Shown one piece after another: positions 12,296 through 24,769 of a stretch of 64,000 nucleotides of DNA (positions within the stretch are counted from its first letter, which is position 1; each line of letters opens with the position of its first letter). A model generated the notes under the pieces. It saw nothing but the letters and a program-made list of their open reading frames with translations, was not told the DNA's origin and searched no databases. The stretch is taken from the NCBI GenBank assembly GCA_032622095.1, contig CP136063.1, positions 83,179,980-83,243,979 on the forward strand. The letters run 5' to 3'. A program made the translations under genes and the position numbers. Source of the DNA: Siphonodentalium dalli. Lineage: Eukaryota > Mollusca > Scaphopoda > Gadilida > Siphonodentaliidae.

Positions 12296-12431
12296 AATAG
12301 GACTCCTATTGTACTTGTATTATCTGTTGTATGCTTATTTTTCCTGAAACCACTCAAGATAAATAATAGACCGTTCCAATATATAATTCTATAACTGGGT
12401 GGGAGAATCCATTTAGTATTTAAAGGGTTAA
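12296..12431. mobile_element. TTAA-3 (piggyBac-like) MITE, right part
   Basis: Ends GGGTGGGAGAATCCATTTAG, AAAGGG, TTAA (12428-12431), matching the right terminus of TTAA-3; the left terminus is not recognisable. Confidence 0.65.
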
Positions 12432-13229
12432 ATACCAGGCCCATTCCGAATCATTTGATGCTCCACGTGTATTGCTTCCCTAAGTTATAGTGAATTGCAA
12501 GATCCCTTGAATGTCGAGTGCACGAGAATGTTTCCTGGTACATGTACATCCGAATTCCGAAACAGGGACCAGTCTAGAGGTTTCAAATTGTGTGAAGTCA
12601 CTTCTCCCTATTTAAAAATTAAGGAGAAGTGGACTGTAATCAGGAAGAAGTAGTGATAGCCGAAGTTCAATTTACACCCTACATCAACCGTCTTTGGTTC
12701 AATAAGTATTGTGCAATACAAGTGCTCATTTATGAAACCATTACATTGAATAAGTACACCATTAAAATCAGTAAATACACTTTGAATATTCCTATACATA
12801 CATACTGTATCATTATATAAGAGAGAAATCACTTCTCCCTTGGACAAAAGTTCGTAGAAGTGACACATTTCAGGGAGAAGATATCTTCCCAAATCGCTCT
12901 TCTGATCCAAAAGAAATGCAAGATTCACTGAATAATGGTGAGATATGGAGCATGTGTCATATATCAGACTCGTTCCAAGTCATTAGTTAGCATTCACATC
13001 TAAGAGCAACTCTTAAGTCAAATGGATTATTAATTGAAAAATAAGAACATTATAGCAGGGCCATGTGCCTTGGTACATCTTGCGTAATGACTGTATTGTG
13101 GTCAGATATTGATATACAACATATATATTACAGTGCTGACCTCACTTGACTTGGGGATTTCTTCCTCAGTTCGTTCATCCATCACTGTCGGTAATTATAG
13201 GCTTGAGATGGTGTGGATAGTAGGGATTC

Positions 13230-13640
13230 CTGCTGGGCTAATACAGGCTCATTAATTAATCAGGGCCATGTCTATATTCCACCCATCAGGGGCCAAATTA
13301 CTGATTTATATGAGCTACAGTCAGGGCCAAAATAAGGGTACCAATACATCAGTATAGTCTGGCAGTACTCCACCTATCAGTGTCAAAATTACTAATTTTT
13401 ATGATCTACTGTCAGGGCCAAAAGAAATATATCATTATGTTGGTGTTGCACCTATCAGGGGCGAATTTTCTGATTAAATAATAGCTACAGTCAGGGCCTA
13501 ATACATGCGTCACTAGGTTGGTATTCCATCAATCAGAGGCCAAATAACTTATTTATACCGATTATCGTGGGGAGGGCAAAAATAAGGGAACTATAAATTT
13601 GTCCATATTCTACACATCAGGGGGAAATATCTGTTTTAAT
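13230..13640. repeat. Degenerate tandem repeat, ~80-90 bp period, about five units
   Basis: Units keyed by CCACCCATCAGGGGCCAAAT at 13279 and related starts at 13370, 13449, 13526 and 13610, each followed by an ATTACTGATTTATA-like stretch and CTACAGTCAGGGCC. Units have diverged and vary in length. Confidence 0.8.
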
Positions 13641-14194
13641 ATAGTCATTGTTTCAAAGTGACGATATACATTTATGTTCTTAACAATGGACCACACATAC
13701 ATCATACATGCAAACGTCATCTTTTATTTCATAATCGGTATTCCTATTTGCATATTGGGGTGGAGGGAATTGGGTGAATTATAATAGCGCTTTTCACGAT
13801 AGACACCGACACTAATTTAGCATCAGAATGTAAACAGGGTCGGACATTCATTGGTGCCAGTATTCATATCTCTATATAGAAACAATGCCCGGTTGTCCAT
13901 TTTATAATGTAAATTTTAGGCAGTAACTTATCCATAAGTTTTTTTTTCTGTTTTTTTTTATTGAGAAAGGGTGTCCAAGCACTCTCGCTGTTCTATATAT
14001 ATTATTTCGGTAGACCGAACTGCGCTATTTTGCCTGAATGAAGTAGCAAATATATATCTTTCTATGTAGATCAGACTGCAGGGGCACAGCTAGCTATGGG
14101 GTAGGTATTTACATCAACAGTAAGAGAAATGTTGCAATGATACATTCTTCATGTGGATATATTACTTGGGTACTGAATTATGAACTGAAATATG

Positions 14195-14830
14195 AGTTTT
14201 TATGTTTACCCATACCATGTATGGTAAACATAGTGTCGTTGTCCGGATTGACCACTCGTCGTTCGTCTGTCCGTCCGTAGACACTTCACGTGTAATGCGA
14301 TAACTCAAACATTTTCTATCCAATCAGAAGCAAATTTTGTATATGGGTATATCAGCCCAAAATACAGATCGAGTTCGAATTTGGGTTTGATCCGAGTTTT
14401 TGTTACAGAGTTATGGCCCTTTTTCTACTTAGAATTCACACATTCTGCCATAACTCAAACATTTTTTATGTGAGTTTCACAGCCCAAAATACAGATCTAG
14501 TTCGAATATGGGTTTGATCCGATTTATTTTAAAGGAGTTATAACCCTTTTTCGAAGAAAAAAATTGAAAAAAAAATTGATCTAAAAAAAAATATATTTTT
14601 AACTTTTATAATAATAATAAAAAAAATGTCATTGACATTGTCATTTGTTTTCATTTAGATATTGATGATTATGATACAAGTTGATAAAAAGATTTCCAAT
14701 GTGTCCCTTTAATTTTTTAAAATAATTAAAAACAATTATAACCATTATAACTCAGCCAAGGGTACCCCGAATCACCACACCAAATTTGATTAAATCGGTC
14801 CAAAATCTTGTGTTGTGTACTGGTAAATCT
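14195..14830 (+). repeat. Dispersed repeat M
   Basis: Opens with the palindrome TTTACCCATACCATGTATGGTAAA and CGTCTGTCCGTCCGTAGACA, then two related blocks with AGCCCAAAATACAGATC and TCGAATTTGGGTTTGATCCG. The end (GGGTACCCCGAATCACCACACC) recurs at 32278-32345 and the palindrome at 22760-22792. Confidence 0.65.
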
Positions 14831-15283
14831 GTTTGGAGCAACATTAAATCCAATTCACCAATTGCATTTGGACTACTTAGCTATTGGTAAAGCTATATTA
14901 TTTTCTGATGTCTCTTATGCCAATGTGCAAATAATCTGATAAAGAAGCCTGTGGTATCTAATTTAAAATAAAGATTCAACAATAAACATCACATGATATT
15001 AACAGTAGACTTAGACATCTGTGCTGCAGAGTTATATCTTCAGATGGTCTGATATCATTATAATTGTTATTGGTTTAATAGAGGTCAGTGTTCAACATAA
15101 ACAATTCCTGTGATTTTTTGACAGCTGTGCTATATAATTGATATTAATGGGTCAGTGGTGAGGTTGCTTATCTGTATACTAGGACACATTATTTATTTGT
15201 AAACTTAAATTGGACTCTCTTAACCCAAGTATTCCATGTCCAGGGCACACCTACACATTTAACCCACGGACTTGCTGGCTGTG

Positions 15284-15350
15284 GCGGTTTAGCATTACAG
15301 ATCCTGTACCAGTGCATTCTCTTATATAAATGCCAGTGACCCATAAATTC
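15284..15350. mobile_element. TTAA-2 MITE fragment, left-type
   Basis: TTTAGCATTACAGATCCTGT and CCAGTGCATTCTCTTATAT match the left part of TTAA-2. It may be the partner of the right-type fragment at 16625-16730, 1.3 kb away. Confidence 0.5.
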
Positions 15351-15523
15351 CAATAATTTGTGTTATGTACATTTGTCTATAATAGTACATAACAGTATAC
15401 TCTATAATTCAACACCAAAACTCTCATTTATCCGATCATATTAAATTTTTATCGCCAAGGGATGGGTTAACATCTGCCGATCGTGATCGGCCTCTCGTTA
15501 AAATTTGTGTTAATAAGCGGAAG

Positions 15524-15685
15524 GTAAAGTAATGCCCTAAATAAATATGGCTTGTTTCCATTCATCGGAAAGTTCTCAGTGAGAGTTTTCCGATGAATGG
15601 CAACAAGCCATATTTCCAACTAAATCCTGAAAAGTTACCCATAATTCTGCTGTGGTTAAGGAGTCGATTATTTAGGGCATTGCTG
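15524..15685. mobile_element. Pal-TA MITE, left arm shortened
   Basis: GTAATGCCCTAAATA joins directly to AATATGGCTTGTTTCCATTC; the right arm is complete to GGGCATTGCTG. Confidence 0.88.
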
Positions 15686-16624
15686 GACATATTTTTATAC
15701 AAGAAGTTTATCTGCACTGATGCAGATACCAGTAGGTGTATTATTATACTGAAGTTTATCTTAACGACTTTGGGCAAAAATGGTAACAATCTCTGTCTTT
15801 CAGAAGCTTAGAAAGGAAGCTTCAAAGTAATGGATATTCCCTAGTTAAACCTGGTTAAGCCTAAAGATTGCATAACAATCTTTTGCACAGCAATCTTTGT
15901 ACAGAGTAAATGTTAATAGGGGATTTGTATGACTCCTGCAATACTACTGCTACTGACTGAGATCCTGACAATTACACAATAGGACAATCCTGTGGAAATC
16001 CTTCTATACAAATGGTAATACCGGATTTACCCGACTTCTACAGTATAGTCATTACATAAGAAGAATATTGATACTTTATGCCAGAATGTCTTGCCAGATC
16101 GCTTCTGAGCCCTCAGTACGATCTGTTTCATTCATGAGCTGGGCTTATACACCCCCGTGTACATGGTATCACCAAACCGGAAGGTATGGCCAAACCAGAG
16201 TGAATGGGAAAATCATTTTCACGTATATGATATGGGAATATGTTTGTTTCTCATTGTAAAACAGACATCGAACAATGTATGTTTACATCCACATGAAGCA
16301 GGGGTATTTATGAGAATCCAACCACTGTTAGTCACTTCTCCCAGATCAAATAATTTCATAATTTTTTCATTAGTGTTTTTGCTTTTGCCCACTCAAATTT
16401 TCCAGAACATCCATCCACTAGTATAGCTAGTTCATGTCCTTCCACGCTGCCAAAACAAATGCCAGTATATAGTTGAATCTGTCAATGAAGCATATGATTG
16501 AAAAGAATTAAAAAAATCAGTGTCATGCATTCTCAATATGCGCTTGATAATGAGGGACCACTCTCGGTCCAGATAGGTGTCAAAGATGCTGACCAAGATG
16601 TCATTAAAACCAGATCATCTGTGT

Positions 16625-16730
16625 AATTATATTAGAGGCTCCCTGTCGGAGAATCGCATATATAAGAGAATGCTTTGGCGCAGGTTTTTGCCTTAATTTC
16701 AGTAAGCTCCAGTCATGAGAGAGTTAAAGA
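16625..16730. mobile_element. TTAA-2 MITE fragment, right-type
   Basis: GAGGCTCCCTGTCGGAGA, CGCATATATAAGAGAATGCT, then CAGTAAGCTCCAGTCATGAG and a GAGAGTTAAA end. Confidence 0.65.
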
Positions 16731-16759
16731 TACAAATGGCATTCATAATGTGTATTGCT

Positions 16760-16965
16760 GTTAAAATAGTCACATCTGTTAAAACCACCATAAACAGAAA
16801 GAATATTAAAATATAGACAGATTTTTTCTGATACGAATTATAAAGATCACATAAATAACATGTTATTGTTAAGATCATACACCATGTTTGTAAACAAAAG
16901 CCATATTATGTTACAGTACAGTACGTAAAGAGTGTGTAAATAGCAAAACACTCAACACCGTACTT
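16760..16965. repeat. Dispersed repeat O, copy 2
   Basis: Same order of blocks as 985-1190, including AACATGTTATTGTTAAGATC and AGCAAAACACTCAACACC. Confidence 0.55.
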
Positions 16966-17143
16966 AAATTGACATGGGGAATTTTTAAATTCTTATCTTT
17001 TCTCTCAGAAAATAATTGCTTTAACTTTACCTTAAATCGTAAAAATCAGATTATAAATATAAAATTGATTTTACCCCTTTTTTGTTTGTTAACTCTGTAT
17101 TGAAGTCTGCAAAATTTGGCGAAATAGACAGAAAAGTGATGAT

Positions 17144-17420
17144 TTAACCCTTTCAATACTAAATGGATTCTCCTACTCAGTTTTAAAAGTGTACATTGGA
17201 ATATGGTCTATTATTCATTTTAAGGGATGTTAATGACATATGAGCAGAAAACAGCCAGATGAAAGGATAATACAAGTGCAGAAGAATTCATATTTATTGG
17301 TGGGAAATGTTTAGATTATAAGTTCAACAAACGACCTATGGTCGTTTGATGAACTTATCATCTGAACATTTCCTAAGGGACAATTACTCATCACTGAGTA
17401 TTTAGTATAGAAAGGGTTAA
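17144..17420. mobile_element. TTAA-3 (piggyBac-like) MITE, complete
   Basis: TTAA at 17144-17147 and 17417-17420 enclose 269 bases with inverted ends CCCTTTCAATACTAAAT / AGTATTTAGTATAGAAAGGG. The middle holds a foldback, AAGTTCAACAAACGACC / GGTCGTTTGATGAACTT. This subfamily lacks the ATGCATTCTC hairpin. Reference copy. Confidence 0.85.
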
Positions 17421-17731
17421 AAAAATTACATATTTAGACCACTGCTAATGACTCAGACTCACTATTTTTGTACTCTCAAATCTATATATGAAACCTCCTT
17501 CGTTTATAAACTTTCTTTGTAAAATTTAATGAGACTAAAATATTGTGAGTTATCCTAATGCAAATAAATCCTTTTTGGAAATGTTCTGGTAGCTTCGAAA
17601 CTTTGGATTTAGACAATGTTATAGGTTTTCTGTCAGCAGCTATTATAAATAGAACATTTTGTAATGGATCCAGCTGTTGCAGGAAGAAATACCCACAATT
17701 CTGTTCGCATATATCTAGGATAATGTGCAGT

Positions 17732-18030
17732 TAGATCATGCCATGAATCTCTTTTCTGGCTAACGCCATACAAAAGCTGGGAACTTTTGAAGTTTTGACA
17801 GGGAACATCATGAAATTTTGAGTTGGGACCTTCACCTACAGCGAAGTACGGTATTAAGGAACAGATACTAACTAAAAAATATATTCTCCGCGTTAATCAT
17901 TCGACTATAATCTTTCGACTATAATCTTTCGACTTTATAAGGTTCCTTGGCAATACTTCAAAAAGTTCCCATATTTTGTACTTGTGGAATATGATCTCTA
18001 TGGGCCAGAGTAAACATTCATGGCAAGATC
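17732..18030. mobile_element. Foldback element K, copy 1
   Basis: Arms AGATCATGCCATGAATCTCT / TCATGGCAAGATCTAATG and GGGAACTTTTGAAGTTTTGA / TTCAAAAAGTTCCCATATTTTG are inverted about a centre near 17880. The same arms occur at 32880-33197 and 38090-38612. Type unknown. Confidence 0.75.
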
Positions 18031-18418
18031 TAATGTGCAGTGAAATATGTTTCTGGCTCCAATTACATTGGCCTTCCATTTTCATATACACTAAGAAAAT
18101 CACACAAATTATGCCAGTCATGCAGGTATGTTGTGAGAAATATATCTTTCTGTTTAATTTAATGGGATTAAAAGCACTTGGAAACTAAGTGATGGATAAT
18201 TAATATTTGAATGAAGATATAATCATACATCTTCTTACCTGATGTTGTGTCTACATTTACATCCCAACACATGCACTTGTTTACACAAAATTTGTAAAAT
18301 CCTATATATCGCTTTGAACAACCTGGGAATTCCCCAATTTCACATTGGCAGTCGTGCGTTGAATGTGTCCTAATAGTGAAGGGTGATTTAGTCAAACGGA
18401 AAGCGCATGGGTGATCTC

Positions 18419-18817
18419 TTAACCCTTTACCCAACAAACCGGCCAAAACCGGCCAAATAAAGCTTCAACAGCCTAAAATATCTTCGGTCTGTCTCAATAG
18501 AACCATACAAATATGGATATCATTGGAACCGGCTCATTGACCACATTGTGATAGTTACAGTTAGCCCTGTGCCAATGCATTCTCTTATATATGCGAGTCG
18601 ACCATAGGTCGCCTTGCATATATAAGAGAATGCATTGGCCTAAACAAAATCTTTTTTTAACACTTTTTACCATTTTTTCTTACATTCTTTAACAATTTTA
18701 TAATTTTTAATGTGTTAAGCCAATGCATTCTCTTATATATGCGAGGCGACCTATGGTCGACTCGCATATATAAGAGAATGCATTGGCACAGGGCCCTTCT
18801 GTTGGGTAAAGGGTTAA
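18419..18817. mobile_element. TTAA-1 (piggyBac-like) MITE, complete, two hairpin modules
   Basis: TTAA at both ends encloses 391 bases with tips CCCTTTACCCAACAAACC / TTCTGTTGGGTAAAGGG. Inside are two ~68-base near-perfect hairpins, each CCAATGCATTCTCTTATATA plus TGCGAGTCGACCATAGG and complement, separated by an AT-rich spacer. CCYTT tips with TTAA duplication point to piggyBac; no transposase. Reference copy. Confidence 0.9.
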
Positions 18818-19110
18818 GCTTATTAACCTGGCATGTGTGTTATGTGAAGCCATGAATTTCATTTTACTTCTGTCAACATGTTTATATTTGTTTATGAAAT
18901 ATGCTATATATATTGTTCTGGACACCATCGACTGACAGTTTTAGGACATATTTGAACGTTCAACTATATTATAATGGATTGTCTCAATTAATGCCAAGAG
19001 GTGATCCCATAATTGTTTTGAGTATTTGGTATTTAAATGCCAATTGTAAAGAATTGTAGAAGGGGCCAGTTCTACTCAAGTGGAACGATAGTGACTGATG
19101 GAGATTATGT

Positions 19111-19371
19111 TTAACACTTTCATGCTGGGAGCTGTGCTGGTGCAGCATTAAAGATCCTGTGCCAGTGCATTCTCTTATATATGTGAGTCTTCCATAGGGA
19201 GCCTCGCATATTTGAGAATACAGTGACTTACAAGGTCAAGGTAAATATTGTTGGGGCAATGTATTCTCTTATATATGCGAGGCTCCCTATAGGAGACTTG
19301 CATATATAAGAGAATACATTGGCACAGGGTTTTAAAAAAAATTCAGGAAGCTCCAGTTAAGAAAGGGTTAA
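19111..19371. mobile_element. TTAA-2 (piggyBac-like) MITE, complete
   Basis: TTAA ends; tips ACTTTCATGCTGGGAGC and GCTCCAGTTAAGAAAGGG. Two hairpin modules in the TCTTCCATAGGGAGCCTCGC variant, with CTTACAAGGTCAAGGTAAAT between them. Differs from TTAA-1 in tips, loop and spacer but keeps the ATTCTCTTATATATG stem. Reference copy. Confidence 0.87.
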
Positions 19372-19915
19372 CTACTGACATCCCATTGAAACAACCTTCC
19401 TCCAAATTCCCTGGAACCTTGAATGAGTTATTTCATAGAATTATTAAAGTTCATTTTCTATAACTCAGCCATTTATTGCCCTGTACTGCAGTGCTATCAG
19501 ATATGAACTCATTTCTCCTAGATGGCCATCAGGCATATCTGCAGGCCAATTAAAGTTTGATAAATTACAGGTGCCTTATAAATTCACACAAGGTTGACTG
19601 CTGTGTTTTAATTAGCTCGTTAGACCTGTACCCAGGTGATTTATGGCAGCCGCAGATAGCAGTATCTTCCTGTGGGATCATGATCTCATGTACATTAAAT
19701 GAGAATTTGTTCATGCACATGAAGCAATGATTACCTCATACTGTGCCTGTGCCTAACATATTCATATATATATCCAAACCTTCTACTGCTGGAATTACTG
19801 ACTTTAGAGGGCTGTGTGTACAATTTAACTGGATTAACTTGAGGATTTAAATTACACAGGTAAGAAATACTATGGCAATCCTATAGTACATGTAGGTATG
19901 TGACATTACTTTGAT

Positions 19916-20291
19916 CAGGGGCGCCGGAAGCATCCAAGGGCAGGGGGGGGCAGAGCCTACAAAAAGGGCACTTTTCCGCAAAAAAGGTCATTTTCTCCGC
20001 AAACTCAGGAAAATAACCATAAATTAATTGTGGCAAAAATCCCTATTTTAATGGTATTTGTTTGTTTTTATGGCCGTTTTGTGATAAAATTGACAAAAAA
20101 TTAATATTCATTGTGAAATTGGTGGTATTTGGACCAAAAAAGTCACATTTTGCTATAAAAACACGAGATTAAACACACAAAAAGCATTTTCTGTCTCCAG
20201 AAAAAGGGCAAGTCCTACCCCCGCTCGCCCCCTTGGTCAAGGGCAGGGGGGGCAGCTGCCCCCTCTGCCCCCCCTTCTTCCGGCGCCCCTG
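19916..20291. mobile_element. hAT-like MITE, 376 bp, 8 bp target duplication
   Basis: Inverted ends CAGGGGCGCCGGAAG / CTTCCGGCGCCCCTG are perfect over 15 bases; ACTTTGAT flanks both sides (19908-19915 and 20292-20299). G-rich left and C-rich right sub-ends (GGGCAGGGGGGG / CCCCCCTTC). No coding. Confidence 0.92.
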
Positions 20292-20716
20292 ACTTTGATC
20301 CATCATGACTTGTGATGTGAAATAAAAAAATCTTGGGGTAAAATAAAAATAAACGTCTGGTTCAGGTTACATAAATTAGGATCTGTGTAGATAGGCTTAA
20401 AATGTTTTTATTTTTTATTTTTGTTTTATTTTGACATATACTTAAGGATTTTTGTGTCTTCTGCAAGATTTTGATAACATTAATTTTTTTTTTTTTGTAT
20501 AAACTTTTTCAGATATATTTCTTGAAAACCTTGCAAAACATTTAAATAAAATTTATGGTAGGGGGTTTAAAATAGAGTAGGTAGGGAAACCCAAATAACA
20601 CATTTTTTTCTATGGCCTAACTTTAGTTGGCAAATATTTGTATATGGCACAATTATCTGACCCAGAATGTTACATTTTTCTACCTAAACCTTGAGATCAT
20701 GTTATTTGTTTTCCCT

Positions 20717-20752
20717 TTAACCCTTGTGCTGGTGCAGCATTAAAGATTGTAT
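20717..20752. mobile_element. TTAA-2 solo left tip
   Basis: TTAACCCTTGTGCTGGTGCA and GCATTAAAGATTG only. Confidence 0.5.
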
Positions 20753-20754
20753 TT

Positions 20755-21610
20755 TTGGGATGACCAATAAAATATGTTCAAGCAATCCTGCCTCATGAGT
20801 GTGTAGGTGTGTATTCATCTGGAGGGGTGGGGATGGGTATACATAGATATGTTATATTTGGAATTTTCCTTGAAATAACCATATTTCCACAACAGTATAT
20901 TGTTTTTGCTGGCTAAATACATGGATTTGTTTTCGATAAGCTTTGAGGTGTTGGCCTACATATACAGTAATTTGCATGTCTTTCCCTGTATTCCACTTAT
21001 GCATTACTGATTGTTTACATGAGGCTGATGACTATTCAACCAACCCTCTTGACTTTTATAAGAAACTCCCAGAAAGCTAGCAATTCAGAACAGCATCATT
21101 GTAACATTGTTGTTGCTAATAGCATTGAGTTGTTTCAGAAAATGATTCTCTTGTGAAATAAAACAACTCTTCAGAATTACAGAGTTACTATTGAGTTTTC
21201 TGATGATGTACACAGGTAGCATTTTGCTATGTTATTTTACTCTCTGGCAGACGTTGAACCAAACTTAAACACTGATGTACTGTCCGTTCGATTTGTAAAG
21301 CGGTAACAGCTCTAGAAGGCTGTTCCTATCACTGTGACTTCTTTATCATCAGGAAGTTCCTTATCATTCATCTAATTACAGGTAATAACTGCAATCATCC
21401 GTCATCAAGATAAAAAAAAAACATAGCTCTTTGACTCAATTCTCCTTCTGTATGCAATACTTGCGCATTATAAGAAAAAAGGAAACAGATTTGTACCTCA
21501 AAGCCAGATAATACTGAGTATCCTTTGTTGCACGTTGTATAGATACCAGTTCTCATCATGCTAAATTTAAAGGGATCTTAAACCATGCTTAGACCCAATC
21601 TGGGCAAGCC
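20755..21610. other. No gene or clear repeat seen
   Basis: Plain AT-rich DNA between repeats; no coding-like frame. Confidence 0.4.
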
Positions 21611-21616
21611 TGGATA

Positions 21617-21796
21617 TACAGTAATGCCCTAAATAGTCGTCTCCTTAATCACAGAAGAATTATGGGTAACTTTTCAGGATTTAGTCGGAGAGAGCTTTCC
21701 GATGAATGGCAACAAGCCATATTTCTGTCTAAATCCTGAAAAGTTACCCATAATTTTGCTGTGGTTAAGGAGTCGATTAATTAGGGCATTACTGTA
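21617..21796. mobile_element. Pal-TA MITE, left arm shortened at the centre
   Basis: TACAGTAATGCCCTAAATAG to GGATTTAGTCGG, then straight to AGAGAGCTTTCCGATGAATG and the full right arm. A GAGGTCC-family copy abuts its right end. Confidence 0.88.
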
Positions 21797-22078
21797 GTGC
21801 GTCTGGCAAGCGGGCTAACATCTCTAAATTCACCCTCTGGGAACCTCATTCTGCTTTAGGCTTCTTCAACTGCTATGGGAGACCTAGGATCAGATTGAAG
21901 TTCCGCTGTTCAAGTGGGTAATGTTCACACATTAGTCACCTCAATTATGCAATTTGTTTATCTTCTGCAAATTAGGGGATATATAGAAACTGAACAGAAG
22001 GGAAAAAACAATGTGCAGGATAGCATCGCGAAATTCACCCTCGGGTGACCTCATTCTGCAAATGTGAGACAGACTATT
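21797..22078. repeat. GAGGTCC family, copy abutting Pal-TA
   Basis: Contains CCTCATTCTGCTTTAGGCTT, GGGAGACCTAGGATCAGATT, ATCTTCTGCAAATTAGGGGA and the right tip CCTCATTCTGCAAATGTGAG. The left tip has been replaced by the MITE. Confidence 0.7.
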
Positions 22079-22190
22079 TCCAGACAGGAATTTGATAGAC
22101 TCAGTATCCGTATGAATCTGAGTGTATTAAAAAGACAGAACGTAGATTGTATTATAAGCCACTCAATGCAGTACAAAAATAAAAAATATC

Positions 22191-22203
22191 CCCCCCCCCC
22201 CCA
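22191..22203. repeat. Poly-C tract
   Basis: Thirteen or so C bases before ACGTGG. Confidence 0.9.
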
Positions 22204-22332
22204 CGTGGTTGTAATTTTCATTTCGTCTCTCTCTCTCGCATTCCCAATTATGAAAAATAAAACTGTCTCCCTGAAGTTTTGTTTTCTGACATAAAACAAA
22301 TGCAAGTTGTCATCAAAGTCTAGACTACGAGT

Positions 22333-22610
22333 TTAACCCTTTACCCAACAGAACGGCCCTGTGCCAATGCATTCTCTTATATATGCGAGTCGACCATAGG
22401 TCGCCTCGCATATATAAGAGAATGCATTGGCTTAACACATTAAAAATTATAAAATTGTTAAAGAATGTAAGAAAAAATGGTAAAAAGTGTTAAAAACAGA
22501 TTTGTTTTAGGCCAATGCATTCTCTTATATATGCGAGGCGACCGAAGATATTTTAGGCTATTGAAGCTTTATTTGGCCGGTTTTGGCCCGTTTGTTGGGT
22601 AAAGGGTTAA
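22333..22610. mobile_element. TTAA-1 MITE, second hairpin half-deleted
   Basis: TTAA at both ends. The first hairpin is complete; the second stops at GAGGCGACC and joins CGAAGATATTTTAGGC of the unique arm. Orientation is opposite to the 18419 copy. Confidence 0.88.
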
Positions 22611-22989
22611 CTGACTATAAACAAATAAATTTGTTCATTATACCGCCCGGAAACGAGTTGTGTGGGGGTATACTGGTATCAGCTTGTCTGCTAGCCGTCC
22701 ATGGATGCATCATGCATCCATGGACGCAATTTTGTCCCAGCTTTTATTCCTACATTTTTATGTTTACGCATACCATAATATGGTAAACATAGTGTTAAAC
22801 CCAATGTATACCACCCAACAATATGAAATATTATATAATTCTAGGAATTTTGTCTATAGATAAAGTGTTTACAACTTATATTAAAATTGGTTGCTTTCTG
22901 TATGAACTGGATCACACCCAAATGTAGTATCCAAATGTTTCATGTTAAAATTAATAGTAATACAATCTGTGCACATAATATCATCAAGT

Positions 22990-23372
22990 CGGAGTTTAGT
23001 GTGTCTGTCATTTTCAGAATGAGGTCCCCCAGAGGGCTAGCATCACTAAATTCACCCTCTGGAGACCTTATTCTGCATGGCTTCATCTGCTATGGGAGAC
23101 ATAGACTCAGATTGAAATTCCCAAATGGTGAATATTGTGATGTACACCCATTGGGAACCTCGATTATGCAATGTGTCATCTGCCAATTTAGGGATATAGA
23201 GAAACTATAACTAAAAAAGAAATGGAATCTAGTTGAAGAAGTTTCTATAGAAATTTGATAATAAAGAAACTTTCCAGAGAAGATGAGGCCCACTATGGGC
23301 GATAGTGTCTCTAAATTCACCCTCTTGGGACCTCATTCTGCAAATGACAGGCACATTAACTCAGGCTTGAAT
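22990..23372. repeat. GAGGTCC family, complete copy
   Basis: Left tip GAGTTTAGTGTGTCTGTCAT and right tip ATGACAGGCACATTAACTCA are inverted; the middle module has GGTGATGTACACCC-like sequence (AATATTGTGATGTACACCCA) and CTCGATTATGCAATGTGTCA. Confidence 0.78.
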
Positions 23373-23560
23373 ATTATCAGGTACCATGGCACCCATGTTC
23401 ATGATATTCCCACCATTATGATTGTATAATAGTACCCAGTCTCAGTAATACCTCTGTTATTCTGATTACACGCCACCATTATAATTCACCATTTCAATCA
23501 AGCCGAACCAGAATCTCTGATATTTCCATTACTATCTTTATTATGATCAACCCTGCAAAT

Positions 23561-23832
23561 AGCATGTCTGTCATTTACAGAATGAGGTCCCCAGAGGGTG
23601 AGCATCACCAAATTCACCCTCAGGGAACCTCATTCTGCTTAAGGCCACAACTGCTATGGTAGACCTGGGATCAGATTGAAGTTCCTAGATGGTGAAGATG
23701 GTGATGTGCACCCATTGGGGACCTCGATTATGTACTGTTTGTGTCATCTGCTGTGCAGGATTGCATCACTAAATTAATTCTCCCTCTGGGGACCTCATTC
23801 TGCAAATGACAGACACATTATTTGCAGGGTTT
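23561..23832. repeat. GAGGTCC family, complete copy
   Basis: Tips AGCATGTCTGTCATTTACAG / CTGCAAATGACAGACACATT, with the same GTGATGTGCACCCATTGGGG middle module as the 22990 copy, 200 bases upstream. Confidence 0.78.
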
Positions 23833-23959
23833 GATTATGATTTGAATTCTTTTCTCACAGAATTCCAACACAATATCACAGGGGTCTCATATAAACAGAG
23901 GCACTGGATGTAATTCCCACCTGGCTGGAAGCTTGGTATTCTGACAGTGTTTTGAATAC

Positions 23960-24420
23960 CTGTAATGCCCTAAATAATCGACTCCTTAACCACAGCAGTG
24001 ATGGGTTATTTTTTAGGATTTAGTCGGAAATATGGCTTGTTGCCATTCATCGGAAAGCTCTCAGTGAGAACTTTTCGATTAATGGCAACAAGCCATATTT
24101 CCAACTAAATCCTGAAAAATTACCCATAATTCTACTGTGGTTAACCCTTTACCAAACAGAACGGCCCTGTGCCAATGCATTCTCTTATATATGCGAGGCG
24201 ACCTATGGTCGACTCGCATATATAAGAGAATGCATTGGCACAGGGCATAACTGTAACCATCACAATGTGGTCAAGGAGCCGGTTCCAATGATATCCATAT
24301 TTGTATGGTTCTATTGAGACAGACCGAAGATATTTTAGGCTGTTGAAGCTTTATTTGGCCGGTTTTGGCCGGTTTGTTGGGTAAAGGGTTAAGGAGTCGA
24401 TTATTTAGGGCATTACTATA
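23960..24420. mobile_element. Pal-TA MITE interrupted by a TTAA-1 element
   Basis: Left arm and most of the right arm run to CTGTGG, then TTAA; the right arm resumes at TTAAGGAGTCGATTATTTAG. The interruption lies exactly in the GGTTAAGG motif of the palindrome. Confidence 0.93.
24141..24392. mobile_element. TTAA-1 MITE inserted in Pal-TA
   Basis: Duplicated TTAA (24141-24144, 24389-24392) surrounds 244 bases, CCCTTTACCAAACAGAACGG to GTTTGTTGGGTAAAGGG, with one hairpin module. Every intact Pal-TA copy shows the empty site GTGGTTAAGGAG, so TTAA is proven as the target duplication. Confidence 0.95.
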
Positions 24421-24769
24421 GTATTCTGGCATTGCACCATGGTGTTTTGAATACCTGTCTGATCCACATTTAATCACTGCTGACTGTTTGTTTCCTTCTA
24501 TGTTACCTGTAGTTGCTGACAGATCTTTTGTTACAGCATGTGTCTGGTACACCAACCTGTATAGAGTGTTTATTTTGATGGTTCATATTTTCCTCCTCTT
24601 GCTGGCCTATAGTTTATAGGTGAAACCATTGTTTCACATAAGATGTTAGGGGAGATATAGATATCACATGATGTTTTATTTTTCTACCATCAGGTAATAC
24701 TTCTGTTTGTCATTAAGAAATGTATAACTAGAGAAGCACTAGTGATGAATAGATAGATAGATATATAGA

